Positions 8,924-16,182 of a DNA stretch of 64,000 nt are shown in pieces; position 1 is the stretch's first letter, and the number at the start of each line of letters is the position of its first letter. This stretch comes from VXRN01 sp963664365 (GTDB lineage: Bacteria; Chloroflexota; Dehalococcoidia; Lucifugimonadales; UBA1123), in the NCBI GenBank assembly GCA_963664365.1, contig OY761144.1:868001-932000 (forward strand). The letters run 5' to 3'. The notes under the pieces were generated by a model. It made no database searches and was not told the DNA's origin. It saw only the letters and a list, made by a program, of their open reading frames with translations. The position numbers and the translations under genes were made by a program.

Positions 8924-9023
8924 GATGCCTCCGCGCTTTTCCGGCGAATTGCGAACACGTTGGCAGTATTTCAAATCGGGCATCCCGCTTCAAGGTACGA
9001 ACGAACCGTATCGAGGGGTACAA

Positions 9024-9052
9024 TTGACACCCCATAGGCCCGTTTCTACACT
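9024..9052 (+). promoter_or_regulatory. Sigma-70-type promoter of the nuo operon
   Basis: TTGACA at 9024-9029 and TACACT at 9047-9052 have the ideal 17-bp spacing, 41 bp upstream of the nuoA ATG. It is the only good promoter seen ahead of the operon. Confidence 0.7.
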
Positions 9053-9092
9053 GCCATACGAGCCTCCTCTGAACCCGCTAGGGAGTGTCGAT

Positions 9093-9461
9093 ATGCCTGA
9101 GGGCTATGACATCAACTGGATGGCTGTGTTGCTGGTCGCGGCGGTGGGTGTGGCGGCGATGGGCCTGCTGTTCGGGCTGTCCCACCTGCTCGCCCCTAAG
9201 AGGCCGTCCGAGATCAAGGATACCCCGTATGAGTGCGGCATTCCGCCCGCTCCGTTCGCGTGGTCGCAGGTCCAGATCCGATACTACGTCTTCGCCATTC
9301 TGTTCCTGATTTTCGACGTGGAGGCGGTGTTCCTGTTCCCTTGGGCGATCGTGTTTCTGAAGTCGGTCCCGGCGGTATTCTACGAGATGCTAATCTTCAT
9401 AGCCATCCTGTTCTTCGGCGTGATCTACGGGTGGAGGAAGGGGGTATTGCAATGGAGATGA
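9093..9461 (+). CDS. nuoA: NADH-quinone oxidoreductase subunit A
   Basis: NuoA is a small membrane subunit at the junction of the arms of complex I. The 122 residues show three membrane helices, the conserved loop PYECGIPP after helix 1, and FLIFDVEAVFLFPW in helix 2. All are normal for the family. The ATG at 9093 has GGGAG at 9081-9085; a longer upstream frame lacks homology. It is the first gene of the operon and overlaps nuoB by 10 bp. Nothing here is degraded. Confidence 0.95.
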   Translation: MPEGYDINWMAVLLVAAVGVAAMGLLFGLSHLLAPKRPSEIKDTPYECGIPPAPFAWSQVQIRYYVFAILFLIFDVEAVFLFPWAIVFLKSVPAVFYEMLIFIAILFFGVIYGWRKGVLQWR

Positions 9462-9991
9462 GGCTCGGCGAGGGCTACCGGCCCGGCATGGGGAACACCC
9501 CGGCGGAGAGCGTCTTCAACCGCGTGCTGCCCAACGCGGTGACTGCAAGGTCGGACGAACTGTTCGCGTTGGCGCGGAAGAACTCGCTCTGGACGCTGTC
9601 GTTCGGTCTGGCCTGCTGCGCGATCGAGATGATCAGCGCTCACATGTCGCACCACGACTTCGACCGGTTCGGAATCGTGACATGGCCCTCTCCGAGACAG
9701 GCGGACGTCATGATAGTCGCGGGGACGGTCGTGAAGAAGATGGCCGACCCCATCAAGCTGCTGTACGAGCAGATGCCCGATCCGAAGTGGGTGGTGGCGA
9801 TGGGAAGTCGCGCGACGAACGGCGGCCCGTACTATCGCTCATACTCCGTCGTCATGGGGGTTGACCACCTCATCCCGGTGGACGTGTACGTGCCGGGGTG
9901 CCCTCCGCGTCCGGAGGCGCTGATGCACGGAATGATGCAGTTACAAGAGAAGATCCAAAAGGACGCGGCTCAGGGTGGCGCGGAGGAGTAG
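9452..9991 (+). CDS. nuoB: NADH-quinone oxidoreductase subunit B, one N2-cluster cysteine replaced by Arg
   Basis: NuoB carries the terminal 4Fe-4S cluster N2 that hands electrons to quinone. The 179-residue protein has the tandem cysteines C55-C56 (GLACCAIEM) and C150 (VPGCPPRPEA). However, the third ligand, normally the Cys in MG-x-C-A-x-x-GG, is Arg120 in MGSRATNGG (codon CGC at 9809-9811; TGC would be Cys). The rest is full length and well conserved. In known complex I this ligand is needed, so the subunit may not hold a normal N2 cluster. A one-base sequencing error would also explain it. Confidence 0.93.
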   Translation: MEMRLGEGYRPGMGNTPAESVFNRVLPNAVTARSDELFALARKNSLWTLSFGLACCAIEMISAHMSHHDFDRFGIVTWPSPRQADVMIVAGTVVKKMADPIKLLYEQMPDPKWVVAMGSRATNGGPYYRSYSVVMGVDHLIPVDVYVPGCPPRPEALMHGMMQLQEKIQKDAAQGGAEE

Positions 9992-10502
9992 GCGAGAGCC
10001 GTCGATACCGGAGGCCGCCGTCGCGCTGGACGCCGCGGGCGAGGCGCTGGCGGAATTGGTCCAGGAGGTGTTTGGCGATGAGCCGGACACAGAGGTCGGC
10101 GCGGCGGTCGATGAGGTGACGCTGACCGTCAGGCCGGAGAGAGTCGCGTCGGTGTGCGGCGTGTGCAGGTCAGATACTCGTCTCGATTTCGACTATCTGC
10201 GGTGCCTGTCGGTGGTGGACTATGTTGGGGCCACGGGCGAGTTCGAGGTCAACTATCACATATACTCCTACTCGCGGCGGCACAAGATGGTGGTCAAGAC
10301 ACGGGCGCCGGAAGATATGCCCGTCGTCCCGACGGTGATAGGCATCTGGCCCGGCGCCGACTGGCATGAGCGGGAGGGTCACGACCTCTTCGGTGTGAGG
10401 TTCGAGGGCCATCCGAACTTGGCGCCGCTGCTATTGTATGATGGATTCGAGGGCCATCCAGGCCGGAAGAGCTTCCCGTTTCATGAGTATGAAGAGTGGT
10501 AG
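9975..10502 (+). CDS. nuoC: NADH-quinone oxidoreductase subunit C
   Basis: NuoC is the 30-kDa hydrophilic subunit of complex I. The ~175-residue frame has a divergent N-terminus and the family signature towards the end: ADWHEREGHDLFGVRFEGHP and then GFEGHPGRKSFP. The GTG start at 9975 overlaps the end of nuoB; the exact start is uncertain because the first 20 residues are not conserved. The stop is followed at once by GGAGG and an unrelated HicB-like gene, where nuoD would be expected. Confidence 0.92.
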   Translation: MARRSRREPSIPEAAVALDAAGEALAELVQEVFGDEPDTEVGAAVDEVTLTVRPERVASVCGVCRSDTRLDFDYLRCLSVVDYVGATGEFEVNYHIYSYSRRHKMVVKTRAPEDMPVVPTVIGIWPGADWHEREGHDLFGVRFEGHPNLAPLLLYDGFEGHPGRKSFPFHEYEEW

Positions 10503-10511
10503 GAGGCAAAC

Positions 10512-10775
10512 ATGACAAGGGTTGAATACAAAGCAGATATATTTCCCGAAGGCGACTGTTTCGTCGGTATCTGTCGTGAACTGGACGTGTCAAGTTTTGG
10601 AGACAGCCCAGAGGATGCGAAAGCATCCATTCAGGAAGCCGTGGAGGCATTTCTGGAAGGATGTGAGATGCTTGGGACACTCACAGAAGTGTTGGAGGAG
10701 TCGGGATTCTATCTGAACGATGGGAAGTGGCGACTGCATGAGCGAATCACAGTGAATGAAGTTGCAGCCGTATAG
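10512..10775 (+). CDS. Orphan HicB-family antitoxin-like protein inside the nuo operon
   Basis: This 87-residue protein begins MTRVEYKADIFPEGDCFVG and carries SFGDSPEDAKASIQEAVEAF, the pattern of HicB/DUF1902-type antitoxins (RNase-H-like fold). No HicA toxin is beside it. It has its own GGAGG right after the nuoC stop. Its stop overlaps the GTG of the nuoD remnant as TAGTG. Base composition looks more AT-rich than its neighbours, which suggests acquisition. It occupies the place where the first two thirds of nuoD should be. Confidence 0.7.
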   Translation: MTRVEYKADIFPEGDCFVGICRELDVSSFGDSPEDAKASIQEAVEAFLEGCEMLGTLTEVLEESGFYLNDGKWRLHERITVNEVAAV

Positions 10776-11173
10776 TGAGTTCGTCATACGACAGGTTCGA
10801 CTTCGGAATACCCGTCGGGACTCAGGGCGACTGCTGGGACCGCTACTACGTCCGCGTTGAAGAGATGCGACAGTCGCTGAGCATCATCCGGCAGGCGATG
10901 CGCGACCTGCCCGAAGGCGAGATAGCGGTCAACGTGCGCCGTATTCCCAGGCCGCCGAAAGGAGAGGTCTATCTGAGAACAGAGTCGCCGCGCGGCGACT
11001 TCGGCGTGTTTCTGGTCAGCGACGGAAGCGATATGCCGTACAGGGTAAAGGTGCGCGCGCCGTCGTTCTGCAACCTCCAGGCGCTCCAGGCTATGTTAAG
11101 GGACGCATACGTCGCCGACGCGGTCGTCATCCTCGGCTCGATAGACATTGTGCTGGGCGAGGTGGACAGATGA
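10775..11173 (+). CDS. nuoD: C-terminal third of NADH-quinone oxidoreductase subunit D (truncated)
   Basis: The 132 residues match only the end of NuoD (49-kDa subunit, normally ~400): YDRFDFGIPVGTQGDCWDRY, RVEEMRQSL, PPKGEVYLRTESPRG, SFCNLQALQAML, and the C-terminus GSIDIVLGEVDR. The N-terminal ~270 residues, including the quinone-site His and Tyr in known enzymes, are absent from the window. The GTG at 10775 overlaps the HicB-like stop, so the remnant could still be translated. The following nuoH overlaps by ATGA. Either the operon is damaged or repurposed, or the assembly has joined two sequences here. Confidence 0.88.
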   Translation: MSSSYDRFDFGIPVGTQGDCWDRYYVRVEEMRQSLSIIRQAMRDLPEGEIAVNVRRIPRPPKGEVYLRTESPRGDFGVFLVSDGSDMPYRVKVRAPSFCNLQALQAMLRDAYVADAVVILGSIDIVLGEVDR

Positions 11174-12306
11174 CCCTCCAACAAGCGGCATACTACGCCC
11201 TCGGCGCGCTTGCGCTGATGGGATTCCTCGGCTTGGTGGTCTTGGCGCTGACCTGGGCCGAGCGCAAGGCGCTGGCTAGGATCCAGATGCGAATGGGACC
11301 CATGAGGGTTGGATTCCACGGGACTCTCCAGCCCGTCGCGGACGCCCTCAAGCTGTTCACCAAGGAGGACATCCTCCCGTCCTGGGCGGACCGGCGCGTG
11401 TACTGGCTTGCGCCAGTCGCGGTGTTCGTTCCCGCGCTGCTTCTCTGGGTCACGATTCCGCTGGCGCGCGACTTGGTAATGCGGAACCTCGACATGGGCC
11501 TCTTCTACATCACCGCCATCTCGGCGCTGTCGGTCATGGGTCTCATCATGGCCGGCTGGGGATCAGCGAACAAATATGCCGTGCTCGGCGGACTGCGGGC
11601 CGCCGGCCAGCTTGTGAGCTACGAGATCCCGTTCATCATGGCGATACTCGGCGTGGCTATGCTGGCGCAGTCGCTCAATCTCATCGATGTGGTGGACGGG
11701 CAGGCCAGCTATGGTTACGCGCTGGCGCAGCCGCTCGGACTCTTCCTGTTCCTAACGGCGGGACTGGCGGAATTGGGACGCACGCCGTTCGACATTCACC
11801 ACGCCGAGTCTGAGGTCGTCGGCGGGCCGTTCGTCGAGTACAGCGGCGCGCACTGGGCGGCCTTCTTTCTGGCCGAGTACCTCAACACCTTCACCGTCGC
11901 CGTCCTGACCGTTCTGCTGTTCCTCGGCGGATGGAGATGGCCCGCCATGCCGTTCGACGGCGTGGCGCACTCCACTCTGTCCGCCGTCTGGTTCCTCGCG
12001 AAGACGTCCGCCGTCATCTGGCTGATATTTTGGATACGCGGGACATATCCCAGGCTCCGAATAGACCAGCTTATGTCGTTCGGATGGAAGATGCTCGTCC
12101 CGCTGTCGTTCCTCAACATCATAGCTACGGGGGCCGTCCTGTTCTACGGCTGGCCGCTGTGGGTGCTGACGGTCGTCTCTCTGCTATTATTGGGGGGCGC
12201 CGTGTACGTGATAGTCAGAAGGCCCGGCTCGCGAGCGGAGAGGAATACGGTAACGGTGCGTCCCGCGAGCAGCTTGCGGCGGCAGATTAGAGACATAGGA
12301 GCGTAA
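11170..12306 (+). CDS. nuoH: NADH-quinone oxidoreductase subunit H
   Basis: NuoH forms the proximal membrane segment and the floor of the quinone chamber. The 378-residue protein has about eight hydrophobic helices. The signatures RIQMRMGPMRVGFHG, YAVLGGLRAAGQLVSYEIPF and AELGRTPFDIHHAESEVVGG are present, and FWIRGTYPRLRIDQLM lies near the end. Length is normal, apart from an extended basic tail. The start ATG overlaps the nuoD stop. Intact as far as can be seen. Confidence 0.95.
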   Translation: MTLQQAAYYALGALALMGFLGLVVLALTWAERKALARIQMRMGPMRVGFHGTLQPVADALKLFTKEDILPSWADRRVYWLAPVAVFVPALLLWVTIPLARDLVMRNLDMGLFYITAISALSVMGLIMAGWGSANKYAVLGGLRAAGQLVSYEIPFIMAILGVAMLAQSLNLIDVVDGQASYGYALAQPLGLFLFLTAGLAELGRTPFDIHHAESEVVGGPFVEYSGAHWAAFFLAEYLNTFTVAVLTVLLFLGGWRWPAMPFDGVAHSTLSAVWFLAKTSAVIWLIFWIRGTYPRLRIDQLMSFGWKMLVPLSFLNIIATGAVLFYGWPLWVLTVVSLLLLGGAVYVIVRRPGSRAERNTVTVRPASSLRRQIRDIGA

Positions 12307-12307
12307 T

Positions 12308-12514
12308 GTGGTGGCTACTGAAGACCGGACCGGCAGGATGGAAAACCAGTTGGACGACCTGAATGGTCGTGTCAGTCGCATTGAGGGTGCGCTTGAGCAG
12401 ATAAGCAAGCGCATGGACGATATGCACAAGTTGCTCATAACGCTGATTGCCATTGGGGGCGGTGGATTGATAACTGCTGTGGTTAGTCTCGTGTTGCAGT
12501 TGATCAAGCAATGA
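12308..12514 (+). CDS. Small coiled-coil plus C-terminal membrane helix protein between nuoH and nuoI
   Basis: The 68 residues consist of a heptad-rich stretch (about 10-42, LDDLNGRVSRIEGALEQISK) followed by one membrane helix and a short QLIKQ tail. The start GTG is one base after the nuoH stop, and its stop overlaps the nuoI ATG (ATGA), so it is embedded in the operon. It is not a known complex I subunit. The same form occurs at 5854-6096 and 27379-27576, suggesting a mobile or repeatedly recruited small gene family. Confidence 0.65.
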   Translation: MVATEDRTGRMENQLDDLNGRVSRIEGALEQISKRMDDMHKLLITLIAIGGGGLITAVVSLVLQLIKQ

Positions 12515-12819
12515 TCGGATTCCTAGACGGACTGCGTCTAACGCTAAAGACCGCGCTGCGGAAGCCGGTGACCGACCAGTACCCGGACCCGGAGCGGCGT
12601 CATCAGGTCGCGCCCCGATACATGGGCTTTCCCGCGCTTCTGTGGGACTACGACGTGCCGGAGCCGTACTGCACCGGCTGTATGGTCTGCATCCGCGCCT
12701 GCCCCACTCAGTGCATGAGCGCGGAGATGACGGACAATCCCAAGCACGCCGAATCAACCAGCCGCCGCCGAAAGATAGCGGGGCCTCCGAAGTCCAAGGT
12801 CACGTCGGAGGAGCGATGA
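12511..12819 (+). CDS. nuoI: NADH-quinone oxidoreductase subunit I lacking the second 4Fe-4S motif
   Basis: NuoI normally (~150-180 residues) holds two 4Fe-4S clusters, N6a and N6b. This copy has 102 residues. The N-terminus is typical (KTALRKPVTDQYPD, WDYDVPEPY), and one CxxCxxCxxxCP motif is present: C54, C57, C60 and C64 in CTGCMVCIRACP. After DNPKHAESTSRRRKI, where the second cysteine motif should follow, the protein jumps to a short charged tail and stops. There is no frameshifted continuation. The pattern fits an in-frame deletion. nuoJ overlaps its stop. Confidence 0.9.
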   Translation: MIGFLDGLRLTLKTALRKPVTDQYPDPERRHQVAPRYMGFPALLWDYDVPEPYCTGCMVCIRACPTQCMSAEMTDNPKHAESTSRRRKIAGPPKSKVTSEER

Positions 12820-13313
12820 TAACGCCCTCCCTTGCGCTGTTCTACCTGGCCGCCACACTGGTCATGGCGGGCGCGCTGGGAGTCGTGCTGACCAGGAACA
12901 TCGTCTATGCGGCCTTCGCCCTGCTGGCGTCGCTGCTCGGAGTGGCGGGCGTGTTCCTGCTCATGTACGCTGAGTTCTTGGCCCTCGTGCAGGTTCTCAT
13001 CTACGGCGGCGCGGTCGTCATAGTGGCGCTGTTCTCGCTGATGTTGACCAGGATCCAGGACTTCGAGCGTCTTACAGACCACCGCCAGTGGCCCCTTGCC
13101 GCCGTCACCGCCATCGGCGTATTCGCGCTGCTGACCGCCGGCATCCTCACTACAAACGTCCGAACGGTCGAACGGCAGAGTGTCGGTCTGGACACCATGG
13201 GCGAGACCCTGTTCACGACGTGGGCGATTCCGTTTGAGGTCGCGTCGCTGGTACTGCTAGTAGCGCTGATCGGGTCGATAGTCCTGGTCCGCGCGAGTGG
13301 AGGACGAGATTGA
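12816..13313 (+). CDS. nuoJ: NADH-quinone oxidoreductase subunit J
   Basis: NuoJ is a membrane-arm subunit. From the ATG at 12816, 165 residues give five hydrophobic helices. The family hallmark AEFLALVQVLIYGGAVVIVALF is split around FLALVQVLIYGGA in helix 3. The ORF extends further upstream, but the ATG overlapping the nuoI stop (ATGA) is the natural start. Normal length. Confidence 0.94.
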   Translation: MITPSLALFYLAATLVMAGALGVVLTRNIVYAAFALLASLLGVAGVFLLMYAEFLALVQVLIYGGAVVIVALFSLMLTRIQDFERLTDHRQWPLAAVTAIGVFALLTAGILTTNVRTVERQSVGLDTMGETLFTTWAIPFEVASLVLLVALIGSIVLVRASGGRD

Positions 13314-13627
13314 TCGAACTGGCACACGTCCAGATACTCGCCGCCGCGCTCTTTGCCACCGGACTCTACGGCGTACTCGCCCGGCGAAGCGCGGTCATGA
13401 TACTCATGTCCATCGAGCTAATGCTGAACGCGGTCAACATCAACCTTATCGGGTTCGCGGCCTTCGTCGATTTCGGAGAGGCGCAGCGCTCTCTCGGACA
13501 GGTACTCATCGTATTCGTCATCACCATCGCGGCGGCTGAATTGGCTCTGGCATTGGCGATCATCCTCAGGCTGTACCGCAACCGCAGCTCCGTAAACGTG
13601 GACGGGATCGACAGGATGAAGTGGTAG
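13310..13627 (+). CDS. nuoK: NADH-quinone oxidoreductase subunit K
   Basis: NuoK (105 residues) has three membrane helices with the two conserved buried glutamates of the proton path, in SIELMLNAVNINL and AAAELALALAI. The start is a TTG overlapping the nuoJ stop (TTGA). It ends DRMKW, and the stop is followed by GGAGGCA, which serves an unrelated gene rather than nuoL. Confidence 0.94.
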   Translation: MIELAHVQILAAALFATGLYGVLARRSAVMILMSIELMLNAVNINLIGFAAFVDFGEAQRSLGQVLIVFVITIAAAELALALAIILRLYRNRSSVNVDGIDRMKW

Positions 13628-13636
13628 GAGGCACAG

Positions 13637-14281
13637 GTGTTATACGAAGACATCCAGAAGGGGTCAGAGAAGTACCACAGAAAATATGGGACATACGTTG
13701 GGATATACGACGATTACTTTGCGAGCCGAGCTGATCCCTCCAGATGGCGGGACGAGAGTTCTCTCGATGCTGACGAGGTCAACGCACTCATGACATTCCT
13801 CAATGGATTCGGTAGTCGCATGGACTATTGTTACCAGAACGACCTGGGGTTGTATCTCAGGCCAACTCTCATCTGTGCGAATCTCCTTTCCGACAAGACA
13901 CTGCTGTCTGTCGACTTCAATGAGACGGTTGTTATTGGTGGAGAGAAGTTTAGTGCCGGGCGAGCGATAGAGTATTCCTTCAGTTGGATCTCCAAATGTC
14001 CCGAAGTAGGGCCTACCGTGGCCTCCAAGATTCTACATGCGATCAATCCCGAACTGTTCGTCATGTGGGATGGTGACATCATTGACAAATACGGAGGTCA
14101 TAGTGCATCCAACGATTACGTAGACTTCTTGCGGCTGATGCAACGAAAAGCTATGTGCTCAATCAGCCAAATCGTCAACGAGAAGGATGTTTCCTACGAA
14201 GCTGCGGTCGAGTCATTTACTGCCTGTTCTCACAGTGTGGCCAAAGTCCTGGATGAGTACAACTTCGCAGTGACCCGATAA
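13637..14281 (+). CDS. Unknown 214-residue protein inserted between nuoK and nuoL
   Basis: A soluble protein starting at a GTG with GGAGG seven bases upstream. The middle holds SWISKCPEVGPTVASKILHA followed by INPELFVMWDGDI, which recalls the helix-hairpin-helix lid pattern of DNA-glycosylase-like or DUF-type proteins that end a helix in a buried Asp. That is a resemblance only. It has several Cys but no metal motif. Base composition is clearly less GC-rich than nuoK and nuoL, pointing to acquisition. nuoL follows 15 bp later. It is not a known complex I subunit or assembly factor. Confidence 0.6.
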   Translation: MLYEDIQKGSEKYHRKYGTYVGIYDDYFASRADPSRWRDESSLDADEVNALMTFLNGFGSRMDYCYQNDLGLYLRPTLICANLLSDKTLLSVDFNETVVIGGEKFSAGRAIEYSFSWISKCPEVGPTVASKILHAINPELFVMWDGDIIDKYGGHSASNDYVDFLRLMQRKAMCSISQIVNEKDVSYEAAVESFTACSHSVAKVLDEYNFAVTR

Positions 14282-14295
14282 GGGGGAACGACTAG

Positions 14296-16182
14296 ATGCC
14301 CCTTACTGACACGATTGGAACTGAGTGGGCCTGGGTCATCCCGGCTCTGAGCGCCGGGGCGTTCTTCCTCGTCCTGCCGTTCAGGCGACGCCTGCCCAAA
14401 CAGGGCGCGTACCTCTCCATCGCCGCCATTTTGGGAGGGTTTGCGCTGTTCTGGTTCATCATGCTGGATTTCCTGAACGGCGGCCCCGACGGCGCCAGCG
14501 TCAGGTGGCTGAGCATTGGAGAAACCCAACTCACTTGGGGCGTACACATCGACGAGATCTCCGTCACGATGCTCGGACTCGTGACCTTCGTCGCGCTGCT
14601 GGCGCAGGTGTACTCGCTCGGATACATGAGGCATGACGGGCACGACGACCCCGGACTTGGACGCTACTTCGCCTTCCACTCGCTCTTTGCCGCGGCTATG
14701 CTGGCGCTCGTACTCGCCGACAATCTCGTCTTCCTGTACATCGCGTGGGAACTCGTCGGACTCGGCTCGTATCTGCTGATCGGCTTCTGGTACGAGCGCC
14801 GCTCCGCCGCCGAGGCGGCCAAGAAGGCGTTCGTCACGACTCGCATAGGCGACGTCGGCCTGCTAATCGGGATAATCCTCCTCTTCAACGCGACCGGGAC
14901 GTTCGACATCTCTACCATCATCCACGTCGCCCAGAATGGAGGAATCTCGGACGGCACGCTGAACACGGCCATGATCCTGATCTTCCTAGGGGCCATGGGC
15001 AAGTCGGCTCAGGTTCCGTTCCACGTCTGGCTGCCGGACGCTATGGAAGGGCCGACTCCGGTCAGCGCGCTGATACACGCCGCGACGATGGTCGCCGCGG
15101 GCGTGTACCTCGTCGCGCGGCTGATGCCGATGTTCGAGCTTGCGCCGATGGCGCTGGTGACGATCGCCTCGGTAGGGCTGTTCACCTTCCTGTTCGCGGG
15201 GACGATCGCGCTGGTGGTGACCGACATCAAGCGCGTTCTCGCGTACTCGACCATTAGCCACTTGGGGTTGATGATGCTGTCGCTGGGCGCGGGCGGCGTG
15301 GGAGCCGCGCTGTTCCACCTCGTGGCGCACGGCGTTTCAAAGGCGCTGCTGTTCCTCGGAGCGGGCAGCGTCATGCACGCGATGAACGACGAGACGGACA
15401 TCCGCAGAATGGGCGGCCTCAGACGCCGGATGCCGCTGACGGCGTGGACCTTCGTAATCGGCGCGGCGTCTCTCGCCGGGGTTGTGCCTCTCGCCGGGTT
15501 CTTCACCAAGGATGAGGTATTGCTGCACGTCCTTGAACACCGCCACCCTGTGTTCACCGTGCTGGCCCTGGCCGGCGTCGCACTGAGCGCGCTCTACACC
15601 GCGCGGGTCACGTTCGCCGCCTTCTTCGGAGCGCCGCGATCCGATCAGTCGGGCGTGCGCGAGTCCCCGGCGTCGATGACTCTCCCGTTGGCGCTGCTTG
15701 CGGCGCTAGCCGTGACGGTCGGGCTGCTTGTCTTCGGTTTTGGAGAAGACTATGGCGGATTCGCGGCGTTCATAGAGGGACACGGCGAGTTCCGCCTTGT
15801 GCCGTGGCTGAGCATCGTATCCCTGTTGCTCGCCGCAGCCGGAATCTGGACGGGCTGGGCCGCCTACGTCCGGGGGACGCTCTCGCCGTCAAGAGTCATC
15901 GAGCGACTTCCCAGGATGCACCGCGTCTTGGTCGAAAAGTATTACGTGGACGAGGCGTATCAGTGGGCAATCGACCATCTGGCGCTGGCGCTCGGACGGC
16001 TCGTCGCGGTGTTCGACCGCGTCGTCGTGAACGACACCGGGGTCGATGGATCGGCGGAGACGGTCAGAAGCTCGGGCATCCGGCTGAGGTACATCCAGTC
16101 CGGGCGGGTCTATAACTATGGCCTAGCGATGGCGCTCGGAGTGGTGGCGCTGGCCCTGATCTGGTGGGTTGCGTTGGGCTGA
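14296..16182 (+). CDS. nuoL: NADH-quinone oxidoreductase subunit L
   Basis: NuoL (628 residues) is the distal antiporter-like subunit with the long lateral helix. Typical segments are LGLVTFVALLAQVYSLGYM, AWELVGLGSYLLIGFWYER, MGKSAQVPFHVWLPDAMEGP, SALIHAATMVAAGVYL, KRVLAYSTISHLGLM and HAMNDETDIRRMGGL. The C-terminus ends in hydrophobic helices. Length and motifs are normal. It lies 15 bp after the inserted gene and overlaps nuoM by one base in TGATG. Confidence 0.96.
   Translation: MPLTDTIGTEWAWVIPALSAGAFFLVLPFRRRLPKQGAYLSIAAILGGFALFWFIMLDFLNGGPDGASVRWLSIGETQLTWGVHIDEISVTMLGLVTFVALLAQVYSLGYMRHDGHDDPGLGRYFAFHSLFAAAMLALVLADNLVFLYIAWELVGLGSYLLIGFWYERRSAAEAAKKAFVTTRIGDVGLLIGIILLFNATGTFDISTIIHVAQNGGISDGTLNTAMILIFLGAMGKSAQVPFHVWLPDAMEGPTPVSALIHAATMVAAGVYLVARLMPMFELAPMALVTIASVGLFTFLFAGTIALVVTDIKRVLAYSTISHLGLMMLSLGAGGVGAALFHLVAHGVSKALLFLGAGSVMHAMNDETDIRRMGGLRRRMPLTAWTFVIGAASLAGVVPLAGFFTKDEVLLHVLEHRHPVFTVLALAGVALSALYTARVTFAAFFGAPRSDQSGVRESPASMTLPLALLAALAVTVGLLVFGFGEDYGGFAAFIEGHGEFRLVPWLSIVSLLLAAAGIWTGWAAYVRGTLSPSRVIERLPRMHRVLVEKYYVDEAYQWAIDHLALALGRLVAVFDRVVVNDTGVDGSAETVRSSGIRLRYIQSGRVYNYGLAMALGVVALALIWWVALG

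Noticed and set aside
10512..10775. Complete HicAB toxin-antitoxin system
   Set aside because: No HicA-type gene (dsRNA-binding fold, ~60-80 residues) is present before or after the HicB-like gene.
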